Origin: Eubacterium sp.
Lineage (GTDB): Bacteria; Bacillota; Clostridia; Lachnospirales; Lachnospiraceae
DNA: 47,307 bases
Assembly: GCA_016280325.1 (NCBI GenBank)
Contig: JAEEGM010000056.1
Coordinates: 1 to 47,307 of the forward strand
Direction: 5' to 3'
This document shows, in pieces, positions 29,924-41,052 of this stretch; position 1 is the first letter of the stretch, and every line of letters begins with the position of its first letter. Below the pieces are notes generated by a model. The model was not told the origin of the DNA and did not search any database. It saw only the letters and a program-made list of their open reading frames with translations. The translations under genes were made by a program, and so were the position numbers.

Positions 29924-30817
29924 ATGACTGAAGATTTCAATTCAAACCTTACAGCGGAAGAGAAAAGAGGTCATGTCTTTCTTATCATCCGCCGTATCAT
30001 AGCGTATATCATTTTGATTGTTATGTGTCTGCTGTGTATCTTCCCATTTTTGACACTGCTGATCAACATGACAAAGAGCCATACGGAGTTGTCACAGGCG
30101 TTTAACCTGATTCCGGGTACTTCGTTCTTCAAGAACTTCTCACGTATCCTGGGAGACAAGAACATCGCCGTAATCCGTGCGATGGGTAACTCACTTCTGA
30201 TCGGTGCACTTACCTGCTTGATCAATGTGTATGTATCTTCGCTGACAGCTTATGGTTTGTATGCTTATGAGTTTAAGCTTAAGAAGGTTGCTTATACCTT
30301 TATCATGATCGTCCTGATGGTACCGACTCAGGTATCCGCTCTGGGTTACGTTCAGATGGTAAAGGGATGGGGCTTCGAGAACGACAACGCTCTACCAGCC
30401 CTGATTTTCCCGGCGATCGCTGCTCCGGGTGTATTCTTCTTCATACATCAGTATATGGAGAGTGCGCTTCCATTGGAGATTGTCGAGGCCGGACGAATAG
30501 ACGGTGGACACGAGTTCTACATATTCAACTTTGTCGTCCTACCGATCCTAAAGCCGGCGATAGCCGTGCAGATGATTTTCTCGTTCGTAGCATCGTGGAA
30601 TAACTACTTCCTTCCACAGTTGTTGATGCAGGCCAACTCAAAGACGGCTACCCTGCCTCTTATGGTCGCGGCCCTAAACGCGTCGGCGAACGACAACTTC
30701 GACTTAGGTAAAGTGTATATGGTGCTTGGATTGGCGATCGTGCCGTTGATCATCGTATATCTGTGTTTGTCGAAGTACATTATCCGAGGAATCGCACTTG
30801 GTTCTGTCAAGGGTTGA
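29924..30817 (+). CDS. CUT1 ABC transporter permease (MalG/UgpE-type)
   Basis: EAA-loop region LPLEIVEAGRIDGGHEFYIFNFVVLPILKPAIAV. Confidence 0.93.
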   Translation: MTEDFNSNLTAEEKRGHVFLIIRRIIAYIILIVMCLLCIFPFLTLLINMTKSHTELSQAFNLIPGTSFFKNFSRILGDKNIAVIRAMGNSLLIGALTCLINVYVSSLTAYGLYAYEFKLKKVAYTFIMIVLMVPTQVSALGYVQMVKGWGFENDNALPALIFPAIAAPGVFFFIHQYMESALPLEIVEAGRIDGGHEFYIFNFVVLPILKPAIAVQMIFSFVASWNNYFLPQLLMQANSKTATLPLMVAALNASANDNFDLGKVYMVLGLAIVPLIIVYLCLSKYIIRGIALGSVKG

Positions 30818-30850
30818 TATGAGGATAATAAGATAAGTAAAATAGAATAT

Positions 30851-30887
30851 CCTGCTGTGAGATTACTCACGGCAGGGTATTTTTTTG
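30851..30887 (+). terminator. Intrinsic terminator of the CUT1 operon
   Basis: CCTGCTGTGAGattaCTCACGGCAGGGTATTTTTTTG. Confidence 0.88.
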
Positions 30888-30901
30888 TGCGAATAGCGAA
30901 C

Positions 30902-31089
30902 GCCATGCAGGAAAGCTTGCTTTCCATGCATGGCTGAGCAAACGGTCATCGAGAAAGCTTTGCTTTCGAGATGACAGCGCATGGACGAGTAGGGGGATGA
31001 ATCCCCCTACTCGATTTTACAATACAAACCGCCCGCATGCATTTACGGTGCACACGGGCGGTGGTATGTCGAGCAGGGGATTATCCCCT
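30902..31089. repeat. Cluster of five hairpins/palindromes between convergent genes
   Basis: 30902-30933 GCCATGCAGGAAAGCttGCTTTCCATGCATGGC; 30946-30974 TCATCGAGAAAGCtttGCTTTCGAGATGA; 30986-31013 CGAGTAGGGGGATgaATCCCCCTACTCG; 31028-31062 ACCGCCCG...CGGGCGGT; 31075-31089 AGGGGATtATCCCCT. Confidence 0.85.
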
Positions 31090-31122
31090 ATACACGATTA
31101 GTTATCCATTTGAATATCCGGA

Positions 31123-32208
31123 TCAGTCTGCCAGTTTCAGATCGCCTGTCTTGGCCCATCCGAGTTTCTTTACAATCATATGGAACAACGGTGTCAGTAC
31201 GGCCGGAAGAACGATACTGATGAGGATCAGGCCGATCCAGTCCATCGCGGTGATGGCGCTCTTTGTACCGGCAGCAACATCATTTACCCAACCGCTGTAA
31301 ACGCCGATCTGACCGACGAAACCGCAGGTACCCATACCGGAGGACACCGGAGCACCGTTCATCTGCATACCGAAGACGCAGGTAGCAAGAGGACCTGTTA
31401 TAGCGGAGGTCAGGATCGGTGCGATCCAAATGCGGGGATTTTTGATGATGTTAGGCATCTGAAGCATGGAGGTTCCGACACCCTGTGAAATCAGACCGCC
31501 CCAGCGATTCTCAGAAAATGACATTACAGCAAATCCGATCATCTGCGCGGAGCATCCGGCGACAGCCGCGCCACCGGCCAGACCCGTCAATGACAGGGCG
31601 GCACAGATAGCTGCCGAGGAGATCGGGAGCGTCAGCGCGATTCCTACGATAACGGATACCAGGATTCCCATCAAAAATGGCTGCAAATCCGTTGCCCACA
31701 TAACGAGATCGCCCACCCACATAGCGGCTTTTCCGAGTGGCGGAGCGATCAGAGCGGAGAGCCCGATGCCGACGCCGACTGTTACCAGTGGGGTAACGAG
31801 AATATCAATTTTGGTTGTCTTGGAAACAAGTTTTCCAATCTCAGCGGTGATGATTGCGACGAAGAGAACGGCCAAAGGTCCTCCGGCGCCTCCCATCGCG
31901 TTGGAAGCAAATCCGCCGGTGATCAATGAGAAGAGCACCAGAGGCGGACATTTCAGAGCGTGTCCGATAGCAACAGCCATCGCCGGGCCGCTCATGGCGA
32001 CAGCCAGACCGCCGACGGTATATGGCACATCGTTGATCGTGGCGACAGGTGTCGTCAGAAATCCGATATTAAACTGAGTTCCAATGGTATTGATGATGGT
32101 TCCGATCAGCAGGGAACAGAACAGACCCTGCGCCATCGCGCCGAGGGCATCTATGCCGTAGCGCTTCAGAGAGATTTCAATGTCTTTTTTCTTTAAAAAT
32201 TCTTTCAT
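31123..32208 (-). CDS. PTS sugar transporter subunit IIC-like membrane protein (PTS_EIIC_2 type), stand-alone
   Basis: MKEFLKKKDIEISLKRYGIDALGAMAQGLFCSLLIGTIINTIG...; many TM/glycine-rich segments; no EIIA or EIIB neighbour. Confidence 0.8.
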   Translation of the reverse strand: MKEFLKKKDIEISLKRYGIDALGAMAQGLFCSLLIGTIINTIGTQFNIGFLTTPVATINDVPYTVGGLAVAMSGPAMAVAIGHALKCPPLVLFSLITGGFASNAMGGAGGPLAVLFVAIITAEIGKLVSKTTKIDILVTPLVTVGVGIGLSALIAPPLGKAAMWVGDLVMWATDLQPFLMGILVSVIVGIALTLPISSAAICAALSLTGLAGGAAVAGCSAQMIGFAVMSFSENRWGGLISQGVGTSMLQMPNIIKNPRIWIAPILTSAITGPLATCVFGMQMNGAPVSSGMGTCGFVGQIGVYSGWVNDVAAGTKSAITAMDWIGLILISIVLPAVLTPLFHMIVKKLGWAKTGDLKLAD

Positions 32209-32294
32209 TCTCCTTCTGCCTCCTTTTGGTGGAGGCTCCTTTCCGATTTCCTTATAGAATAGTTAGTTTTGCTCTCAGAGAGACGAACGTGCGT

Positions 32295-33479
32295 TTACCA
32301 GTTCAGAAGTATGATCTCCTCGCCGGTTGCGTTCTCAATCTGAATGTCGGTAGCTTTGAACTCATTTTTCTGGAAAAATGTCAGCGCGCCCTTGTTTTTG
32401 GTATAGACGGAAGCCTCAAGGATTCCCATCTCATCCTTCAGCTTGTCCAAAAGAAGAGTACCGATTCCGCGGTCACGCTCGTTCTCGCTGACGACGATAG
32501 CGACCATCGCCTCTTCCATGGAGCCGGCAAAGCCGAGGATCTGATTGTCCTCTTCATACAGGTAGACAGAGGCCAAGCTCATCACACGTGACACTTCCTT
32601 ATAGTTCTTGCTCCAATACTTCTTAGAGATGAAGCTTTGCTCTTTGACATTTGTCTGCAACCAGAGCTCCATCATGGTGTCCAGGATCTTGTCGGATCCC
32701 TTATTATAATGGTTGAACTTCCGAATGTTCGAAACCTCAGCCGGTATGAACTTGCCTGCCTTTTTGGCAGCTTCCCGTTCGGCGGCTTTCTTCTCGGCGG
32801 CGGCTTTCTTTTCAGCAGAAGCCTTCTCTTCAGCGGCCTTTTTCTCGGCAAGGGCTTTTTCCTCAGCGGCCCTTTTTTCGGCGGCGGCTTTCTCGGCAGC
32901 CTCCTTTTTCGCTATATCCTCGATGATCCTAGGGTCGGCAATCGACGCAATCACTTGCGCAACGGCGCTGATATCTTTCGTTACATCTTTGCCGCCCTCC
33001 AGGCGGTGTCCACCGTTCTTGATCTCGATCAGCGGAAGTCCCAGTTTTTTACATGCGGCACGGAGAGCTTTGATCTCGATATGCTTGTCGTCGGATCCCG
33101 CGGCAATGCCGGCAATCCTACGGGATGGATTCAAATACGAGAAGGTCGCGTCAATAGGTGTGTAGATAATATGAGTAATATGATCCAGAGCCATGACGTC
33201 TTCCAGCATCATACCGATGACGGTGCCGACGCTTTTTTCAGCAAATACGACATGCTCGTATTCATCAAAATGAACGTCTTTCAAGCGCTTGACAAGGTTC
33301 TTGGCGGCCTTGTCCGCGTAGGCTCCCAGATCGTCGGTGTCCTTTACCTCGTAGCTTTCGATCGGCAACACGTCATAGCCTGCGTAGGTAAACGCAACGC
33401 GGGTGTAGTATAACAGTGGGCAGTCAACGCTGTAGCGGATGCCCGGAAGAAGTAGCAATAGTCCCTTTTTCATATGCAT
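32295..33479 (-). CDS. Alpha/beta-hydrolase-like domain fused by a charged helical linker to a GNAT acetyltransferase domain
   Basis: MKKGLLLLLPGIRYSVDCPLLYYTRVAFTYAGYDVL...NGGHRLEG, then (A/K/E)-rich linker, then ILGFAGSMEEAMVAIVVSENERDRGIGTLLLDKLKDEMG...VYTKNKGALTFFQKNEF. Confidence 0.82.
   Translation of the reverse strand: MHMKKGLLLLLPGIRYSVDCPLLYYTRVAFTYAGYDVLPIESYEVKDTDDLGAYADKAAKNLVKRLKDVHFDEYEHVVFAEKSVGTVIGMMLEDVMALDHITHIIYTPIDATFSYLNPSRRIAGIAAGSDDKHIEIKALRAACKKLGLPLIEIKNGGHRLEGGKDVTKDISAVAQVIASIADPRIIEDIAKKEAAEKAAAEKRAAEEKALAEKKAAEEKASAEKKAAAEKKAAEREAAKKAGKFIPAEVSNIRKFNHYNKGSDKILDTMMELWLQTNVKEQSFISKKYWSKNYKEVSRVMSLASVYLYEEDNQILGFAGSMEEAMVAIVVSENERDRGIGTLLLDKLKDEMGILEASVYTKNKGALTFFQKNEFKATDIQIENATGEEIILLNW
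32755..32912 (-). repeat. Low-complexity coding repeat encoding the AEKKAAEEKA-type linker
   Basis: EAAEKAAAEKRAAEEKALAEKKAAEEKASAEKKAAAEKKAAEREAAKKA. Confidence 0.85.
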
Positions 33480-33570
33480 GCCTCCCGTGTTGAAGTCTCC
33501 GGTATCGCATAAAAAACCATTCTATATTTTATCAAGATTTAAGACGGGTGTCAAGAGTGGCAAAAACTCC

Positions 33571-33599
33571 TTGCCAAAAAGCCGAAAACAGTATAAAAT
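33571..33599 (+). promoter_or_regulatory. Candidate promoter of the ATP synthase operon
   Basis: TTGCCA-17 nt-TAAAAT; the coding start is then best placed at the TTG at 33632 after AAAGGGGTG. Confidence 0.55.
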
Positions 33600-33631
33600 A
33601 TAAGAAGGTCTGCAAGGAAAGGGGTGATAGC

Positions 33632-34405
33632 TTGGATTTAGCCGAGAAACTGGTTGAAGAACTCGAATGCGAGACTGTCTTCACGATTCCGATCGGAGAC
33701 GGTATCGGCGTTTCGGAGTCCGTGGTAGTGACATGGATCCTTATGGCGGCGATTCTTCTGTTCGCGTTTTTGATGACCAGGCGACTACGTGTTCGCAACA
33801 TTTCACGCAGACAGGCGGTGATTGAGACGATCGTAGTGAAGCTGACGAACCTGACACAGGGGATGGTCGGCGAGAGAGGAAAGGGTGTAGCGCCCTACCT
33901 GGTGACAATCCTGATCTATATCACGTTGGCCAATATCTGCGGAATATTCGGATTTAAGTCACCGACGAAGGATCTGAATGTCACGATCGCGTTGGCGCTT
34001 ATGAGTATAGTGCTTGTGCAGGCAGCCGGAATTCACTACCTGGGATTCAAGGGGTGGCTGAAGAGGTTTGCGCAACCTATCGGAGTCGTCACGCCGTTCA
34101 ACATTCTGGATCTTGTAACGAGACCGCTGTCACTGTGTATGCGACTTTTCGGTAACGTGTTGGGAGCGTTTGTCATCATGAAGCTTCTGGAGGCCGTAGT
34201 GCCTGTCGTGTTGCCGGCGGTATTCAGTATCTACTTCGATCTGTTCGATGGGATACTTCAGGCTTACGTATTTGTCTTCCTGACCTCGCTCTACATCAAA
34301 GAGGAGATTGAAGAGGAAGAGGAAGAAGCCGGGGAGAAGAAGAAACGACGCCGGCGAAAGGTTGTCGCGATCAGCGCGGCGACCGATCAGCAAAAGAGCG
34401 CGTAA
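33632..34405 (+). CDS. atpB: F0F1 ATP synthase subunit a (TTG start; charged C-terminal extension)
   Basis: ITLANICGIFGFKSPTKDLNVTIALAL..., NILDLVTRPLSLCMRLFGNVLGAFVIMKLL, FDGILQAYVFVFLTSLYIKEEI. Confidence 0.93.
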   Translation: MDLAEKLVEELECETVFTIPIGDGIGVSESVVVTWILMAAILLFAFLMTRRLRVRNISRRQAVIETIVVKLTNLTQGMVGERGKGVAPYLVTILIYITLANICGIFGFKSPTKDLNVTIALALMSIVLVQAAGIHYLGFKGWLKRFAQPIGVVTPFNILDLVTRPLSLCMRLFGNVLGAFVIMKLLEAVVPVVLPAVFSIYFDLFDGILQAYVFVFLTSLYIKEEIEEEEEEAGEKKKRRRRKVVAISAATDQQKSA

Positions 34406-34448
34406 ATTTAAAAAGATAAAAAACAAAGATAAACGGAGGTAAACAACT

Positions 34449-34673
34449 ATGGGATCAATTGCAATCGGAGCAGCATTAGCGGTATTCGGAGCCTGCATCG
34501 CGGGATTGGGAATCGGCATCGCGACATCGAAGGCCGTCGAGTCTATCGCAAGACAGCCGGAGGCGGAGTCCAAGATCATGAAGAACCTGGTGCTTGGTTG
34601 TGCGTTGGCAGAGGCAACGGCGATTTATTGTTTCGTTATCGCGCTTCTGATCATCATGATGCTTGGTAAGTAG
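34449..34673 (+). CDS. atpE: F0F1 ATP synthase subunit c
   Basis: MGSIAIGAALAVFGACIAGLGIGIATSKAVESIARQPEAESKI...ALAEATAIYCFVIALLIIMML. Confidence 0.96.
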   Translation: MGSIAIGAALAVFGACIAGLGIGIATSKAVESIARQPEAESKIMKNLVLGCALAEATAIYCFVIALLIIMMLGK

Positions 34674-34738
34674 TAAAAATGAGAGCGGCCGGTTGGACCG
34701 GCAACGTTTAAGTATGCATAGAAAGGCAGGATTACTGT

Positions 34739-35227
34739 ATGCTGCGGATTGATTTCAATCTGATTTTTACCGTGATCAATATCCTGATACTTTTCGGCGG
34801 ACTGTGGTTTGTCCTGTTTAAGCCGGTACGAAAGATTCTTGATGAGAGACAGGCCGAGGCGGATCGCGAGTACGAGGAAGCCAAGGCGAAGCAGGCCGAG
34901 GCGGACGAGTCGAAGGAGAAGTATGATGCTTCGTTGGTAGAGCTGGAGCAAAGCAAGGCTCAGACTATGACCGAAGCAAGACGTAAGGCAGAGGATGAAT
35001 ATCAGCGTATCATCGACCACGCGGAAGTGCAGGCGAAAGATATCACGGATCGGGCTGCTATCGAGGCCGAGAATCAGAAAAAGAAGATTATGAAGAGCGC
35101 GGAGGAAGAAATCGCCGACATGGTTGTCGCGGCGGCCGGAAAGGTGGCCGGATCAGCCGGAGGCGCAGAGTTCGACCGTGCGCTGTATGACGAGTTTTTA
35201 TCAAAACAAACGGGGGATAATTCATGA
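34739..35227 (+). CDS. atpF: F0F1 ATP synthase subunit b
   Basis: Single N-terminal TM (FNLIFTVINILILFGGLWFVLFKPVRKILDER) followed by a long charged helix. Confidence 0.93.
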   Translation: MLRIDFNLIFTVINILILFGGLWFVLFKPVRKILDERQAEADREYEEAKAKQAEADESKEKYDASLVELEQSKAQTMTEARRKAEDEYQRIIDHAEVQAKDITDRAAIEAENQKKKIMKSAEEEIADMVVAAAGKVAGSAGGAEFDRALYDEFLSKQTGDNS

Positions 35228-37252
35228 CACAGGCGACGATAGAGTATGCGTCAGAGTTGATGAAGATCCCTGACGCGAGAGAAATGGTGGCCGAAGCGCG
35301 TGATATCTGTGACGCGGTTCCGGCTGTGTATGAGGAGTTGGCAGACACCACGGTTCCGGTCAACGTCAAGCATGTGGTGATCGACCGGATCTTCCCGCTG
35401 GGAGTGCGCAATTTCCTCAAGCTTTTGTGCGATAACGGTGATTTCGGACTCTTCTATGAGATTATAGATGAGTACCGTGAACAGATGAAAAAACCAAGGG
35501 AAGTTGAGGCGTACGGAGAACTTATTTACGTAACGCCGCCGACGGATGAGCAGATGATTGGGATCCGCGACTTCCTGGGCAAAGAGTTCGGAAACAAAGA
35601 TATCGAGCTGACGATGAAGCAGGATGAATCGCTGAAGAGCGGATTCATCATCCGCGTCGGATCGAAGGAATTCGACTGGTCAGAGGCGGGGCGAATCCGT
35701 CAGCTGGAAGAGCGCCTGAGCCGTGCGGTCACGGAAGGCCGTTCCCGTTCGGAAGACAACATCATCTCGATCCTGCGGTCGACGATCGAGGATTTTGAGC
35801 TGGCGGCAGCGGACAAGGAGATCGGTGTCGCCAATTGGGTAGGTGACGGTATCGTCAATGTCGATGGTATTGACCACGCAAACTACGGAGAGATTGTTAT
35901 CTTCGATTGTGGAGTAAAAGGAATGGTCCAGGATGTGCGTCGTGACGAGATCGGCGTCGTTCTTTTTGGACGTGATACAGAGATCCATGAGGGATCGCGT
36001 GTCGTTCGAACCGGTAAGATGGCCGGCGTTCCGGTTGGTGATGAGTATCTGGGGCGTGTCGTTGACGCGCTCGGTGCACCACTTGACGGTGGAGCGGAGA
36101 TCTCGACGGACACGTATCGCCCGATCGAGATGCGCGCGCCGGGTATCGTGGATCGTAAGTCCGTGTCGGTCCCGATGGAGACAGGAATCCTTTCCATCGA
36201 TTCGATGTTCCCGATCGGACGCGGTCAGCGAGAACTGATCATCGGTGACCGTCAGACCGGAAAGACTTCGATCGCGATGGATACGATCCTGAACCAGAAG
36301 GGCAAGGATACAATCTGTATCTACGTGGCGATCGGACAGAAGTCTTCGACTGTAGCGAAGCTGGTTGGCACTTTGAAAAATGCCGGCGCGATGGATTACA
36401 CCATCGTAGTTTCCGCAACGGCATCCGATCCGGCACCGTTGCAGTATATCGCCCCGTACTCCGGTACGGCGATGGCGGAGTATTTTATGTATCAGGGCAA
36501 AGATGTCCTGATCGTTTATGATGACCTTTCCAAACACGCGGTGGCATATCGTGCCATCTCGCTTTTGCTGGAGCGCTCTCCGGGGCGTGAGGCGTATCCG
36601 GGTGATGTCTTTTATCTTCACTCGCGTCTTTTGGAGCGTTCGGCGAGATTGTCGCCGGAGGCCGGTGGTGGTTCCATCACGGCACTGCCGATCATAGAGA
36701 CGCAGGCCGGTGATGTGTCGGCCTATATCCCTACCAATGTCATATCCATCACGGACGGACAGATCTATCTGGAGTCGCAGCTATTTTTCTCCGGACAGCG
36801 TCCGGCGGTCAACGTCGGTCTTTCGGTATCGCGTGTCGGCGGTGCCGCGCAGAGAAAAGCGATGAAGAAGGCGGCGGGAAGCGTGCGTATCGATCTGGCA
36901 CAGTACCGCGAGATGGAAGTGTTTACCCAGTTCTCTTCGGATCTGGATGACGCGACCAAGAAGCAGCTGGAACATGGCCGCTCGCTGATGGAACTTTTGA
37001 AGCAGCCACTGGGACATCCGTTCTCGATGGCAGATCAGGTTATCATCCTGGTCGGTGCCAATGCGCACCTGTTCAGTGATATCCCGACGGCCGAGATTCA
37101 GGATTTCAGAGCGAAGCTTTTGAAGTATTTTCATGATGAGAAAAATGAGATCATCTCGAGGCTTGAGAGCTATCTCGATCTCCCGGATGATCTGAGAAAG
37201 AGTATCGAAACAGAGTGCGAAAACTTCAAGTCCGGTTATCTGGAGGATAAGG

Positions 37253-37260
<8 letters not shown>
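35224..37260 (+). CDS. atpHA (fusion): F1 ATP synthase delta (OSCP) - alpha fusion protein, 678 aa
   Basis: Residues 1 to about 170 are delta-like (VKHVVIDRIFPLGVRNFLKLLCDNG...SLKSGFIIRVGSKEFDWSEAGRIRQLEERL); residues from about 173 are a full alpha subunit (SEDNIISILRSTIEDFELAAADKEIGVANWVGDGIVNVDGI...GDRQTGKTSIAMDTILNQ). Confidence 0.95.
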
Positions 37261-39609
<2,349 letters not shown>

Positions 39610-39624
39610 TGAGGTGAACGTCGG

Positions 39625-40038
39625 ATGAATACCTTCTATCTGAGAATCCTTGCCTGTGACCGCGTCTTCTACGAGGGCGAGGCCACTATTCTTGTGTTTC
39701 CTGTGGAAGACGGGGAGATGGCAATCCAGGCCAATCACGAGCAGATGGTGACGACGATCGAGATCGGAGTGATCCGGTTTCGGACGCCGGATGAGGAGGA
39801 GCATATCGCGATTATCTCGGACGGAATGCTGACGGTCAAGAAAAACAGAGTCGATGTGATCGTGTATTCGGCAGAGCGGCCGGACGAGATTGACGCTTTT
39901 CGTGCGGAGGCAGAGGCAGAGCAGGCCAGGGAACAGCTTCAGCAGAAACAGAGTCTTGTCGATTATCACATCACGGCGTCGACGTTGGCGCACGCAATGG
40001 CGCGTCTGTCGGGAAGAGATAAATATCTCGGAAAGTAG
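39625..40038 (+). CDS. atpC: F0F1 ATP synthase subunit epsilon
   Basis: FYLRILACDRVFYEGEATILVFPVEDGEMAIQANHEQMVTTI...; C-terminal helical pair. Confidence 0.93.
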   Translation: MNTFYLRILACDRVFYEGEATILVFPVEDGEMAIQANHEQMVTTIEIGVIRFRTPDEEEHIAIISDGMLTVKKNRVDVIVYSAERPDEIDAFRAEAEAEQAREQLQQKQSLVDYHITASTLAHAMARLSGRDKYLGK

Positions 40039-40110
40039 CGTGAAAGAATCGCGCTTTGTGGCTGAGCGGCACCAAAGCGCAGGATAGTAGTAAAGGGGGA
40101 GGATGGAGTC

Positions 40111-41040
40111 ATGAAAACAAAATCGCTGGTTGTGTTGTTTCTTTTGCTGCTGGGGATCGGTATCGGGATTGGATCGCAGGATGCTTCGGCCGCCAGATTG
40201 AAAAAGGAAGAGTACGGCGGCAGGATCCGCATGTACTATGATAAGGAAGAGATCTTCGAGGCGAAGAGACTGGATGCTTCCGGAACACAGACAGATGGCG
40301 GATATTACGTGGTCGCCTTTTCTATTCCCGGAACGAAGCAGGTGTGCCACCTGACGGGACTGACTGAGAATAACATGAAGGAAGTGCAGGAAGAGTTGAT
40401 CGCACGCTACAAGGATGGCGGAGATTTTTCCATCACATCCCTTGATTTTATCGATACGGAAAAGAAAGATACCACGCCATCCGGAGACAGCGAACTCTGT
40501 TGGGCGGGGGCGGCTGCCAACATGCTCCACTATGCGGGATGGGGACGCATGTCCGGACATGAGTGTGATGATATTTTTGATCTGTTTTCTGAGTTTTTTT
40601 ACAACGAAGGCGGATTCATCCCGAACGCGTTCGGCTGGTATTTCAACGGTGTGTCCTACGGAACGGAAAACGAGATGGAAAGGTTCCGTGAGCGAGAGGG
40701 TGCGCCGGTGGATCCGAAAGCGCCGAACGGCGGCTGGTACATCCCGGATTACGCGTTTGATTCGGCTACTGAGACGCTTACGATCGGTGGTCTGCCGGGC
40801 GACTCGAAAGAGCAGTGCGTGACGATCATGAACCGGATGGAGAAGTGGTTCGAGGCAGGGGACGCGATCGGGCTTTCCGTAATGAATGAGGGAGGCGGCC
40901 ATGCGATCGCCGAGTTTGGTTATGTGACCAATGAAAAATATCCCGACACGGATCTTCGTCATTACACGGCTATGATTGTGGCGGATTCGGATAATGATAA
41001 GACGATCATCGATGATCGGCGTGAGCTTCCCAACACCTAA
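40111..41040 (+). CDS. Secreted IdeS/Mac-like (peptidase C66-like) cysteine protease domain; N-terminal part of a gene interrupted by TAA at 41038-41040
   Basis: Signal peptide ...GSQDASA; SELCWAGAAANMLHYAGWG (Cys), GLSVMNEGGGHAIAEFGYVTNEK (His), YTAMIVADSDNDK (Asp). Confidence 0.78.
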   Translation: MKTKSLVVLFLLLLGIGIGIGSQDASAARLKKEEYGGRIRMYYDKEEIFEAKRLDASGTQTDGGYYVVAFSIPGTKQVCHLTGLTENNMKEVQEELIARYKDGGDFSITSLDFIDTEKKDTTPSGDSELCWAGAAANMLHYAGWGRMSGHECDDIFDLFSEFFYNEGGFIPNAFGWYFNGVSYGTENEMERFREREGAPVDPKAPNGGWYIPDYAFDSATETLTIGGLPGDSKEQCVTIMNRMEKWFEAGDAIGLSVMNEGGGHAIAEFGYVTNEKYPDTDLRHYTAMIVADSDNDKTIIDDRRELPNT

Positions 41041-41052
41041 ACGCTGTTACGG

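Noticed and set aside
32755-32912. Possible DNA-level regulatory tandem repeat
   Set aside because: Explained by a coding, charged helical linker (AEKKAAEEKA) in frame with both flanking domains.
33548-33631. Upstream extension of atpB from 33548
   Set aside because: Overlaps a candidate promoter; TTG at 33632 has a suitable RBS and gives a normal N-terminus.
35680-36621. 313-aa minus-strand ORF inside the delta-alpha fusion gene
   Set aside because: Antisense shadow ORF; the alpha subunit frame is strongly conserved.
40051-40080. GCGCTTTG...CAAAGCGC hairpin after atpC as a terminator
   Set aside because: Stem is plausible but has a long loop and no T-run; cannot be separated from a leader structure of the next gene.
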